A DNA stretch of 64,000 bases from Eleginops maclovinus. Lineage: Eukaryota > Chordata > Actinopteri > Perciformes > Eleginopidae. The notes beneath the pieces are model-generated. The model saw nothing but the letters and a program-made list of their open reading frames with translations, ran no database searches and was not told where the DNA came from. Positions 23,157-37,715 of the stretch are shown piece by piece. Each line of letters starts with the position of its first letter. The first letter of the stretch is position 1. A program made the position numbers and the translations under genes. The DNA lies in assembly GCF_036324505.1 (NCBI RefSeq), contig NC_086362.1:10165043-10229042 (forward strand). Reading direction: 5' to 3'.

Positions 23157-23201
23157 GATAAATCTTTCAGTCTGCATTCACTGTAGACTGAAAGATTTAT
23201 C
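23157..23201. repeat. perfect 17-bp inverted repeat with 11-base loop
   Basis: GATAAATCTTTCAGTCT (23157-23173) is followed by the loop GCATTCACTGT and the exact reverse complement AGACTGAAAGATTTATC (23185-23201). Pairing stops abruptly at both ends. The hairpin sits 34 bases right of a CA tract. It may be a MITE end, a rearrangement scar or a small RNA hairpin. Confidence 0.9.
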
Positions 23202-25563
23202 ATGAGTGAGGGCACTTTGTACCGTAAAGATCTTCAGCTCTCCTTGGAATGCTGTCAAACCGCATCCTGTTCTTGTGCGTGAGATCAGGAGGTGCATAAA
23301 TAAGGACATTTGTAAGTTGCTATCTTGTTCAATTTTTTGGTAATGAATGACATAGTAAAAAACCAGTATACAGATTCACTGAATTGCAGGTCATCACTTT
23401 TCTCATTTAGTTAGTTGGTCAAACTTCCAAAAATGTGAAACAGAGTTTTTAAACTTGCCACTTAAAATGCTAAAGGTCTAATATATCAAATGTCGTGCCA
23501 CTCACACCCAATAAACTGAATTATGTGGAATGGATTGTTCTAATTTGGTGTGCATGCATGAGAGGCAACAAGTGTTCTGTCTGTAAACATGCCTGTGTTT
23601 TCAAGCTCTGATCTGGCAGAGCTTCAGACACTGAGGAGGAGTGTCAGGTTGAATGTGGTGGAGGCTTTTTGGGTAAGTGAACTTCTGCCACATGGCTTCA
23701 GTAAAAGGTCATGGTCAAAACCACGCCTGGCTCACAAAACATCTCACCCACTTTAACTCCCACGGACACACTCACATATGAGACAAACAAATGGATAGAC
23801 CAGGCAGACAGGCTGACTTCCTCTTTGGGGACAGGCAGGAAAATGACACCCACTTAAAAAGGCGTAGGGTGACACACAGACTCACCGACTAGAGCCACAG
23901 CACACACACCCCAAAACTGTCTGCAAACTCAGCAGCAGCGAGCCACAGCCAGACACATAGGAAGACAGTGAGACAGACACAGAGGGGAGACGAGAAAGAA
24001 CAGTTGGTAATAAATCGTGTCTAGACCAACACTAATGAAAGCAGCCAGGCTTTGGATGCAGCCAAAATCAAAACCTGTGAACAGTAAAAGTGTGTGTTAG
24101 TGTGTGTGTTTATGTGTGTCTGTGTGAGAGACAGTTTGTGTGATGTTTGTACAATCATGTGTAAATGAGCGTTTGATGAATACAACCCCTTTAACGCTTG
24201 TCATGTACTGTTTCCACCCTCACTGTCTTCTCTCTTTATCTCTCTCACACAAAACCACACACACAAGCAGAGTGTGTTCCTCACAGCTGCATGCAGCATT
24301 CACAGCCACAGCAGTCAGTGTCGGCTCAGTCCTGTGACGTCAATCCTCTAAGATTAAACATGGCCTTGTCGTCAAACTCTGAAACTCTGACCCGCCACCT
24401 CCATCGCCATGGCCACGAATGAATAACACAGAGGAGGGAGACGTGAATACTTCTTTCTCTAGTGCCACCCTCAGCTTTAGGTTTCCACAGAGAAGAGAAG
24501 TCTTTACAGAGTAAATCATAAAAGAAGACTTCCATAAAGTTTGCTGACAACATTTGTTCTCCAAATAGTTTGAAACCCTTTGCTTTACTTGAGTGGCATC
24601 AGCAATGCAAGTGTAAAGATTCTTTTATGTCTCATGTCTAACAGACTAGAAACATGGAATCATGGTCTTGTAGAGGCACAACTGTGAGTGTTTAAATGAC
24701 AAACAAACATGACAAGAGCATAGTGCTGATTAGTCGAGCATATGACATGCATGTTAGTCTGTAGGGACACACTGTCATCAGCATGGCATCTCCAAACACT
24801 GCGCTGTATATGCTGACATACTGCTGGTAGCTCAAAAACAACAACAACATTAGAGGCATGCCTACACTTGCTCCACATACACACCGTCTGACGAATTTGG
24901 CCTGAGGCGTCTCCTTCATTTGAGTTAAACAAAATAAACACATTAGAAAACAGAGAACAGAAAAGTGTTCCTTTTGTTGAAGGTGGTGAGAGGATGGACT
25001 CTGATTAATATTCACACCAGCAGCACTTCAGCCTTTAACACACTGTTTGGTGTGCTTGGATGTGCAATAAGAGGAAGGTGGTTTTAAGGCTACAGGCATT
25101 AGCCCGGGATGCACTTTTACTGTCTCTGATGCTGAGTGTGTGTGTCTGAGACAGAGTTGGAGAGTGGTCAGACAAGCCCTGCCAAGCCCACATACCAGTG
25201 CAGAGGTGCTAAACTGTGCTATCCAGTTGCACAATGCCATTTAAGTTAACTGTCACATACCAAAAAGACTGAGTCAGGCTTTGATAATCACACCGCTGTG
25301 TGTGTTCGCTCCAAACCGCAATGATTTCATACCTAATAAATATAAAAGGCCACACTTGGTGAGTTTAACAATGCTCTGTTTGAGAGTGTAAGTCAGCTGA
25401 GAAGCAGCATGTGAAAGAGGAGGAGAGTGTGTTTGTATAGGTTACAGTGTGTGCATGTGTGTAGCTTGAGCCGCATCTCATGCAACTGCTCACAAAGACT
25501 TCTTTATCTGCTGTGGTAACCACACGTGATCCCCACATGGTGGCTCATACCATCTTCGCAGGA

Positions 25564-25564
25564 C

Positions 25565-25593
<29 letters not shown>
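25564..25593. repeat. (AC)n microsatellite, 30 bp
   Basis: Short CA tract 110 bases left of the 172-base tract. Confidence 0.95.
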
Positions 25594-25596
<3 letters not shown>

Positions 25597-25703
25597 TATA
25601 TGAAGAACACTCAATCACTTTCACCAGCAAGTAAGCATACAACCCCATAATGTACACATACATGCCCCGCCTCCACCCCTGTCTCTATGGTGAGTCTCTT
25701 CAT

Positions 25704-25879
<176 letters not shown>

Positions 25880-26110
25880 TTCCGCAATTAATCTGGTGAT
25901 TATTTTCTCGGTTTTGCACGTTGATCTATAAAATGTAGGAAAAGAATGTGGAAATGTCTATCCCAGTTTCAAGAGGAGGTCTCCAAATTTCTTGTTTTTA
26001 ATTGTACAAAAAACCAAAGTTATTCACTGTAATGTGAGAAAACAGAGAGAATGTTTGGGGATTCATATATTCTTAACATAGTTGCTGATTTTTCTCTGTT
26101 GATCAACTTG
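25880..26110. mobile_element. degenerate interspersed repeat, copy B
   Basis: It starts at the end of a 172-base CA tract with taatctggtgattattttc, then ctataaaatgtaggaaaag, then tccaaatttcttgttttt and a final aaagttattcactgtaatg. The order matches copy A at 19705-19920. The repeat may have brought the CA tract with it. Confidence 0.5.
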
Positions 26111-26379
26111 GTAAACTGAGAGCTGCACCTCTTCTATAACCACACAACAGACCTAAACACATGCAATAAGTATGCAGGTACAGTGGTGTATGTGTAAAGG
26201 GGTACCTATTAAATTCAGTTCAGGGCGTAGTGCCATGACAAAGAAGGAGATAGAAACCAGGGCAGGGCAGTGCAGAACTGAGAAAAGCTCAAGCTAAGAA
26301 ATGATTCATAAGAATCGCACAGTTAGGTTTTAAACTCCTTTTTAAACATCCTCATGGACCCTTCATGTGATGGAATTTT

Positions 26380-26567
26380 AATTATTGTATTCTAACTGTA
26401 TCTGTGTCATTGTGTTATGTAACCATTCATTGGTATTTTCATTCCTACCTTGTCATTTTATTATATTAAAATATTTTTAATTGTCATTCGTGTTTGCTGA
26501 TTTGTGAAGCCCTCTGGGCAAATGTTATTTGTGATATTGGGCTATATGAATACATTTGAATTGAAGA
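26380..26567 (+). mobile_element. 3' end of a fish non-LTR retrotransposon
   Basis: The tail reads tttgtgaagccctctggg, then gtgatattgggctatatga and an ending close to tttgaattgaa. This is the characteristic 3' terminus of a large fish LINE family with short TTGAA-type tail repeats. There is no open reading frame upstream, so the copy is truncated at its 5' end. Confidence 0.6.
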
Positions 26568-26795
26568 AACATAACCTAATGACTTTTGATCGTTTTACAG
26601 CATTCTATTATCTAATTGAAAACAAGGCAGTATTTTTGAATACTCTGCACACTTAGTGTCTGCTGGTTATAAGATGTTAACGTCACAGCTGGTAAATGCT
26701 TAGATTGGTAGAAATTCTTTGATGGTCGATGACCGACTCTCCCGAATCAATAAAACTGCAAGACAACACAAGAGCTGCTGAGGTCAGCGAAGAAG

Positions 26796-26798
<3 letters not shown>

Positions 26799-26888
<90 letters not shown>
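26799..26888. repeat. (TG)n microsatellite, 90 bp
   Basis: Uninterrupted TG repeats. Confidence 0.98.
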
Positions 26889-26891
<3 letters not shown>

Positions 26892-28429
26892 CACCATCAT
26901 ATTGTTCCTAAGGCATTTTAACAGCATGAAAAATGAAAAGCCATACGAGTGCTGTCATGTCAAATATAAATAACCACATAGAGCTATGAATATTGTATCT
27001 CTGTGTGTGTGTGTGTGCGTGTGTGTGTGTGCTAGTTATAGTATTTATACAATTTGCAAAACTTTAAGGTTTGCCATGGAAAAACCTTATCTATAGGAAT
27101 GTAAGTGCAGGAAGCCATATGAGCCTGCAAACACACACCTCCTTCTACATCTCGTATTATGTCTTTATTTTGAGGTGTGTGCACTATGCATATCTGTGTC
27201 CTTTCGTTTGAAGTGTGTCTGGGTACGTGAATGCATCCATGTTTCCAAGAGCATGCCTGTGTGTGTGTTTTTGTGTGTAAATGTGTGTCCTTGACCATTT
27301 GCACAGGGCAGAGGAAATGAGGTGGAACTCAATCTGGTCCACACCTGTCTGTTTCTTTCTCTGGAGGGAGGAGCCTCGGGCCTCACACCCCCCCCCCCCC
27401 CACACACACACACACATACATTCATAAGTGCGCTGTTCACATTCCATATAAGCAGATAGATTATGCATGCAGCAGCCAGCTAAGGAGCTTGGATCTATTA
27501 ATGTATGCACCGAGACGGTTTTATGTTTGTTTACGCTTGATGAGAGACAGGAAGGAAAGAGAGAGAGCGCAATGCTGTGTGTTTCTGCGAGGGGGAGAGA
27601 GAAAAATACAGAGGGAGACTTTAAAATAGTGACACACATTAGATATAGAGAGAGAGAGAGAGAGGATGACAGAGACAGGAGAGAGGAGGAGACTCCTTTA
27701 GGAAAAATGTAGAACAGAGCGAGATATGAGGGAGGAAGATGAAGAGATAGGGGATGACAGCGTGAGCCACACAAGGACAGAGGAAGAGACATTGCAGTTG
27801 CATGCGAGGATGGGGGGGTTACTCCGGGACGCCACAACCCGGTGACATGACACAGATGCAGTGTGCTACTGTGCAGAGAGCAGAGAGGAGGAGGGTAGGA
27901 AACGAGAGAGAAAAAGATGAAGAGGGGGATGGTTGTGTTGGAGCTCACTGCCTCTGCTGCATTTCCACACTATTCTGTGGAGGTGTGCTCAGGGTGAAAG
28001 AAACTGCAGCACTAAAAGATCATTATAAAACATTATTAGAACTAATGTCCACCTGGTACAAAATGCAGCTGCTGGACACATTTGAGGACACTGCTCTGCC
28101 CTCTCCTCTGGTGAGGTTTTGGAGTTGAATTTAAGAATGAAAGGCTGATCCCCAGGAAAGTTTCTAAAGCCCAGTAAAAGACGGAAGCCACAATTATTTC
28201 TGGGGTATCTGCGCAGCTGCAATGGTGAGCCTGCTGTACATTTAGTCAACTCCTATAAACGCACATATGTAGAACATGTCTCAACGTGTCTAGGTTCCAA
28301 AGCTAGGCGATGTTTGGAGTCAGGCTCCCTCAGCTCTGAAACCCTCCTTTTTTCTCATTGAAAGTTAAATTAATGACCACTGTAAGAGCAAATTAATTTC
28401 ACAATTCTTTTTCATAAGAAAGTTAATTA

Positions 28430-28873
28430 GCAGGGAGAGATACATATATATTTATCAAGATCTTTATGTCTCGAAGTAAGACGGAGTATAAGAAGTGCAG
28501 TATTTATGGTTGTCATAAGGACAAATACAGGAGAACATTCCTGCCCACTGCCATAACCCTGTATAACAATTCCTCTCTGGCTGGCAGATAACTCTCTGCT
28601 CCATAGGTGCAGTGGGATAACTCGACTTAAACCATAGCACACTGTACATTCTATATTATATTCTATTAATATTCTTCAGCTTTTACACGTATTGTACATA
28701 TAATATCCTGCTTTGTATTTTGTTTATGTTTTCTGTACATTGTCTGTCCCAATGTATATTTTTGACTTTCTTTTTAAATGCTATTTTATTGTAATTGCAT
28801 TGCCTTGTTTTTATGCTGCTGTAACAAAAACATTTCCCAAATTGGGATCAATTAAGTAAATTCTATTCTATGA
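28430..28873 (+). mobile_element. 3' end of a LINE with remnant of the reverse transcriptase C-terminus
   Basis: From 28520 the plus strand encodes DKYRRTFLPTAITLYNNSSL and a stop shortly after, the type of sequence that closes the ORF of CR1/L2/Rex-like elements. The non-coding 3' part follows and ends with tgctgctgtaacaaaaac, ttgggatcaattaag and attctattctat (28816-28871), a familiar fish LINE tail. The copy is 5' truncated. Confidence 0.6.
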
Positions 28874-29310
28874 TATTATTGTAATGGTGTGAAAGCTGCC
28901 AATCATCACTATTACTGTCATTGTTTTATGGAAAGTATACTCATTACAATTGGCAAGCATGTTAAATAGATTCAGATGAACAGATTGTAGCATATAGAAC
29001 ATGATATGTGCCGTCTTGTCTGCTTAATAACACATACGCCCACATACACACTGAAGATCTCATTTTCAAGTTGCATGCAGCAGAAGAATGGGCTTTCACC
29101 CCCCCACACACACAATCACTTGTATTTCTTTCAGTATGGAGTGGCAAACATTAGCATACATATACGTATGCGACGTGATATCAGTCTGCCAACATGTACC
29201 ATCCATCCATCCTCCCTCCCTGTTTCCCCCATTCATCCCATCCCCTGCTTTCCTCCATCCCTCCCTTCACACCTGCCAGGCCTACAGCAAGGTCACACAC
29301 CTCAATTACC

Positions 29311-29475
<165 letters not shown>

Positions 29476-30773
29476 GAGCAAGGGAGGGAGTCTGATAGGG
29501 AGGAGGAGATAAGAAAGGAGGGGGTGAGCAGATTTCACGCTACCCTGAGCACTGGCTAGCATGCACCAGTGTTTCTGACATTTTATTTATGATGTGCAAT
29601 GTTCACAACCTGCCCTTTCCTCTCTGTTTTATCTCCCTCCCTGTGTCTCTGGTTCCATACTCTTTGATTAATGCCTATATCAGCCAACCATAGCAATAGT
29701 CACAAATTATCTGCACGTATTAAAACACACAGGAATTCAGCTTTCTCCTGCACTGATTTATAACAGCATGGTTGCAAAGTCTGAAAAGCCGGTGACTTAC
29801 TATTAAGAGATTGTAGTTATTGTTGTTTATTAGAAGGATTACAGTGTCAGGTTTGGACTGCAATAAACTCTAAAACTGTTATCACAATTTTGATCAAAAC
29901 AGCCTGCCGCAGTGTAACCCGAGCAGCCACTAAGAGACTCAATAATCACCGGCTCAACATGACTGACAGTCTGGATATCAGGCTGCAACACTGACACTAA
30001 TGCGCCTTAAAAACATGCCGTGAATCCCAATGTGCGTAATAGCCATATTAATGTACTAGCAGTGAACGTGATCCACCTATTAGGGCTTTCTGTATCTGCA
30101 GGCAGACTGCTGTTCACCGATACAACCACGGGAGGCAACCAGCTGTGTTTACACTGTGGGCTAATACAGCCGCCATATGGCAACACACACGCTGCTCCTG
30201 GAAACTGCAAACACACTGCCCAAACAGCCTACAGTGCAGGCTCAGCCCAGTGTTTGGAACTACAGGAAGATGGGACACTTTGAATGAAAGACTCACGAAG
30301 GACACAGCTGATACAAGCATCTCAGAGAGAATATCTTGTAGTTTAGCTGGTGCTCCATTAAATCAAAACCACCTACACACATCAGCCGTCCCTTCTCTCT
30401 CAAGAATATATTTAGGGTCATAGTTACGATGTTTCCTGCTGAATGAGTACAGGAAAAAGAAGACTCATTATGACAGAGACGGAGTACACACACTGTAGTG
30501 CTTGTAATTCTATACATCAGTGATAGTAATCCTGTGAGAGAGAGTCAGCCTGTCTCGTGACCTCCCCTGTCACCCTGCCCCACCCAACCCACACACAGAC
30601 AAACACTGTATACCCTATCCTATCAGCACAGTACAGTCTGGCAGCTTCAGAGTGACATCTAACACCAGTCAAACAAAGGGAACAGAGAAAATCAATTACA
30701 ACACCAACACTGACCCCCCCCACGAAACACACTTCTGCCTTCTTTGATCTTTACAATCAAAGTCATCTGATCA

Positions 30774-30775
<2 letters not shown>

Positions 30776-30863
<88 letters not shown>
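30776..30863. repeat. (GT)n microsatellite, 88 bp
   Basis: Uninterrupted GT repeats, in inverted orientation to the CA tracts that start at 31155. Confidence 0.98.
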
Positions 30864-30867
<4 letters not shown>

Positions 30868-31152
30868 AGAGGGAAAGAGAAACAGAGAGGGGAGGGAGAG
30901 ACAGATGCAAAGGCTTTTGACAGTTGTATTTCTATGTTTTGATTGACCTAGATTTACAAATGTATGGTGAGGAGGAAGAAAAGGAAGAGGGGGATGAAAG
31001 GCAGGAAAAGGGTGAGACAGAAGGAAAGAGGAGAAGGCTGTGAACGGGTAGGGGGGAGATACAGGAGAAAGGGAAGTAGAAGCTGGTGCAGACAGACAGA
31101 GGAGGGATGGAGGGCTCAACTGCTCGAGACGGATCAAGTTACAGGTCTTGAA

Positions 31153-31390
<238 letters not shown>

Positions 31391-32027
31391 ACACTCATGC
31401 AGAGACACATATATCCTTGTAAACGCTCCAAGGCAGAAGCAGCTTTGATTTTGAACACTCTGTTTTATACACACACCTGCTATTCCTACAAATGCATGAC
31501 AAAAAAAAATGGCAACCTAATATTTTGATACACACAAGAGATCTGCAACACAAAAGAAAACAGGCAAATAGTCTGGTAATAAAAAAACTCAATCTGCATC
31601 TTACCTAATAAATGACCTCCCGTGTGGCTCAGCTGTGACTTGTATTGAGAGTAAATGTTGCAAGAGACATTGCGGGACACACATTGCGTATGCACAGTTA
31701 TCATAGAAGTTATAGTACACAACTGAGAGGGGGTCAAGGTTCGAGGCGGAACTGGGTTAAAGAGGAGGGTGATGCAACACACGGGGGATAAAGAAAGAGA
31801 AGGAAAAAAGGAAAGGAGATAGTTAGAAGAAAAAGAAGCAGAAAGGAAAGTATTAGAATTTGGATGAGAAGACACTTATCTGCAAAGCAACAGAAACATC
31901 TTCATTTTTCCTCTCTTCTCCTGATAATAACCCGTCCACCTCCTCAGAAACATAATTGGGTTAACGCATTACTGTAAGTCAATCAGCCAGATCGATGGAG
32001 GTCGCTGTGGGTTCACTAGCATAGTCA

Positions 32028-32030
<3 letters not shown>

Positions 32031-32113
<83 letters not shown>
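32031..32113. repeat. (TG)n microsatellite, 83 bp
   Basis: Uninterrupted TG repeats. Confidence 0.98.
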
Positions 32114-32115
<2 letters not shown>

Positions 32116-35100
32116 TTGTCTTGCCTGTGAAGGCAGGGAACATCCATAGATGTGTACTAACTTGATTACTGCATTCAGACGTAGGGTTTAACGGATGTTT
32201 TGGTAAGCTTCTGCTGAGTGTGCAAGTAGTCGATTGTTAAGCGAGCATTTGGTTCAATAAAAATGTGTTCATTTTATTTGTTTTACTTTACACAATTTCA
32301 TGTCTCCAGGAGCAGCCCTGGATTGCATAGAGATTATGACAGTAAGCGAGTAAAACTAGACAATACAGGACCAAACACTGTGTTTAAGTCTTGCATCATT
32401 AACGACAGGAGCCAAACACATACCTGCGAGCTAACCCAGCTCCCTGAAAGACCTCCTCATTCACAAGCTGTCGGAAACACACTGAAGAGCAACACATATC
32501 TACTTTGGAGAGTTGCCCTTGGCACACACACTCTCCATCCTCAGACGCAAGTAAAGAAACACTTTTGCACAATGAGAATCTGGGCAGTACCACATTACTT
32601 TATGAGAAACAGCACAAATAAACACAAACAGGGAAGACGAAGAGGAGAACAGTATGAGGTCAGAGCTCTTCAAAGAGCCAGCACATTTATCCAGGGCACA
32701 ATTATAGAGCGCAGTAAAAACACAGCGCCAATTGTCATGTGTTTGTGTTTATGTGAATCTCTGTTGGTGCCCTTTCATGATGCATTCAGTTTTTTGTGTC
32801 ACACAATTAAGGCATTTAGCAGCTGCTCCTACCCAGAGTGCAATAGTAGGGACAAGCTTCAATGCAGATATCATTAATATAACAAGCAGCTAATAATGAA
32901 TGCAAGTCCTACAACAGAGGGGGAAAACCCCTTCCATCATCTCAGGAGCATTATTGCGTCACTGTTGAGGAAATAAAGACGTGGCCAGTTCAGAAATAGG
33001 AACAAGGCAGAAGGTATAGTAAAAATCAAATACAGAGTTTTCATTTCTAATTCAATTCCTAGTGTTTTACCATTATAAACTATTATTTTTCTTGTCATCT
33101 TCCTTGTTCCCTCCCCTCAAATTATGCACTATAAAACTGTATCCTCATTACAAAGCGAGCACACTTTAACAATCCACAACCCTTCACACACAGTCTGCAA
33201 GAGACGCCATAAACACACACAGCTCCACTGGTCACCTTTGCAAAGGAGTGATAAAAATCAGCCAAGCAGCAAAGGACTTGTGTATACACATACACACACA
33301 CAACCCCCCCTGCCAGTCAGTCACAAGTTCCTTGTTACAGAGGCCAACACAAGTAACTCATATGACACACAACCTCACGCAAAGTGTGTTTATGTATGTG
33401 TGTGTTATGGAATCAGCCAATCCCGTCTATCCTCAGTAGTAGTGACACAGGCGTCTCCTGACTGACACGACTGGAAGCCATTACCTTAAATCAACAAACC
33501 TCAGCCCGTCTCTATCACACAAAGACGCCATGCGCACCCTCAGCATACTACCTTTGTGTGTGTGAGTCCACTCAAAATGTCTCAGCAAGGATATTTGTCT
33601 CTCTTGGTCATTTTCTTTTCACTTTTGCAGCTCAGATCCAGACCAGAGTAAAAGAGAACCTGGATCTGACCTTCCACCAGCCTGCCTCTCTGTCTCTCAT
33701 CACGTCTCTGTCGCTCCCTTTGTCTTCCTCCCTGGTAATCATATACAGCTACATACACAGGCTAGTTTCTGTGCTGGATATTAGCTCCAAGGCCAAAGCT
33801 AATCTGGCTGAACCCTTTGACCCCGCATAATAGAATTAACCACTTAAGCCTTATCCCTCTGTGCCTTAACGAAATGTGCTTTTCAATATATAACTAGTGT
33901 AGTCAGAGATAAAGCCTCAGAGCAAAACATTCAGCTGGGTGATAAAATGTAAGTACTATACAGTATGTAGGTGTGTGTGTATGTTCTACAGAAACACACA
34001 CTGAGCAACAGAAACTGCATTTCAAACGAATTGGCTCAAATTATGGCAAGTATGCTTTGAACAGCTGACTGTTGTTCAATAATACTAGCATCACTGTTAG
34101 CACCGACGTATACAGAGATACTACACCACATTGCACCTTGAACATTTCTGAGACAACACAATGCCAGCTGGTTCCACCCACTGCTTATACACAGCCCCCA
34201 ATACTTGCTTCCAACATACTCTGTTTAAATCTGCAAATCTGAATATACATCCATGTCTGAATTATACTCTCTGAAGCCACATGATGCCACACTTTACTGT
34301 TTTACTAAAGCTCTTACATTTCACGATCAACACCTACTCGCAAAAAGCTGCAGAAACACACCGGGGAGACAGAGGAACATGAAATCACTGAGCGGACATC
34401 TTTAAAGGTTCTCGCTAAAGGTAAGAAGTATCTTCAGGGATCGTCACTTATTAAGGATCGCAACTGAATGAACTTTCTTCTGCATCCCAACAAGACTTTT
34501 CAGGAAATATCTATGCCACAATCAGTGAGAGGAGCATTTATTTACACGAGTGTCTCCTCAAATGATTCCTTGAACCCAAGCTGTTATTAGCCCAGCTCCA
34601 CAGACACAACCCAGCCACGGCGCCAGCCAGGCTCCCCTCACCTCCACCCCTCAACCTCCTCTCCTGCCTGTCTGCTCCTCTCCCTCTACTCCCCCTTTTC
34701 CCCCTGTTTTAAACACAAGGCAGCCCACCCCTCCCCCTCTCCTCTTCTCTCGCTTCTTTCTGTCTCCCTTTTTCTTCTCCAGGCAGCACACTCAATCACC
34801 CCCCCACCCCCCCTGCCATCTCAGCCTCCATTCCAATGAATGCACAATCTCCCCCCTTCAGCTGTGGGGGGGACTGCCCCAAGGCTGAGGAGGGGTAGAA
34901 GGGGAGCATGCACACACAAATTCAATCACAAAAACACTGCCCCCACCTCCTGTGTGTGTTTGTATGATCGTGCACATCTGCAGAGGAACACGGAGGCATG
35001 GTGGGTGACGGACGGGGGTGGGAGGTTTGGGTGGCGTCCTAATGGCTCTCTGTGCAGGAAATGGCTTGTTGCTACACAGACAGCCTCAGAATCAATTGTT

Positions 35101-35956
35101 ATCATGGGCCAAATCCCCATATTTTATCTGCATCTGCAAAACACACACATCCACTCACAGCTGGCCAGGTCAACCCCCCCCACCCCACCTCGACAAATGA
35201 CTATGCAAAACTGTAGAAGAAAAACAACAGTAATTGACTCTGTCCCTCCACATTATGGATGCTATTACACTGTATAAATATATATAAAAGCACTAGGCAA
35301 TTGTTTTCAAAATGTGCGCATAAATATAACATCAAGAATGTTTATGTAATTATATGCCCCCACATTTGATGTAGCGTGACACAAAAATTCAAACGACCCT
35401 GTCATTTCTTTATATGATTTGAACTTCTATACCATAATAAAAGTCTACTCAATCAGCAATGTAATACATTTGCATATTTTCATTTATCTGGCTATTTTAT
35501 TTGTGTAGAAAATACAGAACTCTATGATAAAGTAATGTATCCTAGCATCATCAATTCTTCCATACCATAATGTAATATATCATGCAGTATCCTATGCAGC
35601 ATTAGTGCTGGCTGTGTACAGTAGGAGCCAGCCAGTGAGCGAGCAGCTCTGATGTATTCCAGCCCACAGCAGGCGACCCTGGCTGAACCGCGCCTGGCAC
35701 GCCATTGGATATTGGATAATCGCAGTAGGACAGGAAGTGGTGGAGGAATAAAAAAAGAAAGACAAGAAAGAAAGGAAAGAGAAATGCCAGAGAGTAAAGG
35801 ATGCTCTACTTCCGCTGGTAATGAACTAATGAAAAGAAAGAAAGGAGGAAATTCCCTAGGGGGGAACAGGAAGGGTGGGGGCGGCAAATGGAATAGTAAG
35901 AGTGATTTTGCCTTGTGTGTGGAAGGGTGTGTGAGTGCGCATGTGCGTGCCGGGTA

Positions 35957-35959
<3 letters not shown>

Positions 35960-36022
<63 letters not shown>
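35960..36022. repeat. (GT)n microsatellite, 63 bp
   Basis: Uninterrupted GT repeats, with an inverted CA tract about 225 bases to the right. Confidence 0.97.
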
Positions 36023-36025
<3 letters not shown>

Positions 36026-36246
36026 GAGTACTGTAAGGATCAGTTTACAGTAGTACGCTTGAGATGTCTTTCCAGTGAGGCTTTTATTCTAGGAATATTA
36101 GCATTGGTTTAGACATGGGGGGGGGGCACTGATTTAATTAGGACAGGGACCGACACACACACACACACAGTCACAATATTAGCTCCAGGCAGACGCCGGC
36201 ACAAGTGTTGTGTTTCTCACACCCTCGCGCAGGGAGGAGCATGCAT

Positions 36247-36254
36247 GCACACGC

Positions 36255-36335
<81 letters not shown>
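36247..36335. repeat. (CA)n microsatellite, 89 bp
   Basis: CA repeats with two CG interruptions at the left end. Confidence 0.97.
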
Positions 36336-36336
<1 letters not shown>

Positions 36337-37211
36337 CCGGCCAGCTCCTACTAGCTCTTTATATATCAGTTACGCATACATTTACAAAACGGGTGCTGAC
36401 CGCAGACCAGACTACTGATGAGAACAAGCTGAAAGCCCCCAGACCACAACACACCGGCCAAGACAACACACACTTTGTAGAACAGGGCTGAGGGTGTTTA
36501 ACTGTGTGTAAGGAGCTAATGGGAGCCGGCATCTGTGAGAGTGTGTGTGTGTGTGTGTGTGTGCTTGCGTTCACTGATTAATGCTTAGGCTGCAAAGTCA
36601 CAAGACTCAAGTTCAATAGAGTCACCTGGTTATTACACGATAGAGCGATCAGGAGAGGATAGGTTCTGGTGGAAACATACACATGAGAAAAGAGACAAGA
36701 GGGGAGAGGAGAGACCTTTTGAGCAAACTGGCAATTTAATCAGCTAAGAGCGAGGAGTGAAGATGAAAGACAGAAAAAAGACAGGGGGAAGAGTGTGAAA
36801 GAGAGGCGGAAAGGAGACAAAGAGGTAAAAATGAACTACTTTTGTGTTTTGTTTCTGCACCGGTGAGCCAGCTGGCTGCAGAGCCGTCGGGGGATATTTA
36901 AATCGACCGGCTCTGACATGTACCGCTGGTTTTTAAACTAACACGTTGGGACATTCAAGACTCCTCTTGATAGGATTTCCTTTTGTTTCCCCCTTAATGA
37001 CAATTATCTGAATGCTTGCTTTCAGTACAGTCCCGAGTAGACACTGTATAATGATCTGATAGGAGCTTTTCCTCTCTCCTCCTCCAGAACACAATTACAT
37101 CTTTTTCTCCAAAAGGGGCTCTGCGGTTCAGTGCTTGTCTATTTTGGGGCATGCTACACATGCAAAAGTTTTGGAAGCCCCGTGACATAAACATCCAAGC
37201 CCTTCCACAAA

Positions 37212-37392
<181 letters not shown>

Positions 37393-37577
37393 TCCCAGCT
37401 GGAGCACACAAGCTCCCTTTGTGCTGCATTCCTCACGCCTTTTAGCCTTAGCTTCAGCCTTTAGCTTAGCTCCTCTCTCAATCTGCACACACACACAGGG
37501 CAACTTTCTCCTGCTTTTGTCTGCAGAGCGGTAGCGGTGAAACAGCTGAGAGCTTGGGGATAGGAAGCTTGTCTTAC

Positions 37578-37715
37578 CGTGGCCGGCTCGGGTTGAGCTC
37601 ACAGGGAGACGCAGGGTCGGCTCGGTGGAGTAAAATCCCAGAGAGGTCTGTTACAGCGGCAGCCAGCTCAGCAGATTCCCACTACCTTTCCTTTCCTCTC
37701 CCTGCCTGCGCTCCC
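37578..37715 (-). other. candidate distal first exon
   Basis: The segment ends at a consensus-like donor ACG|gtaaga (37577-37572) and is CpG-richer than its surroundings (37578-37660). A TTTAAAG element lies at 37748-37742 on the minus strand about 30 bases before the presumed start. The 5' end is a guess from that spacing. Strand agrees with kdm6b and with the exon-like segment at 20082-20143. Confidence 0.3.
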
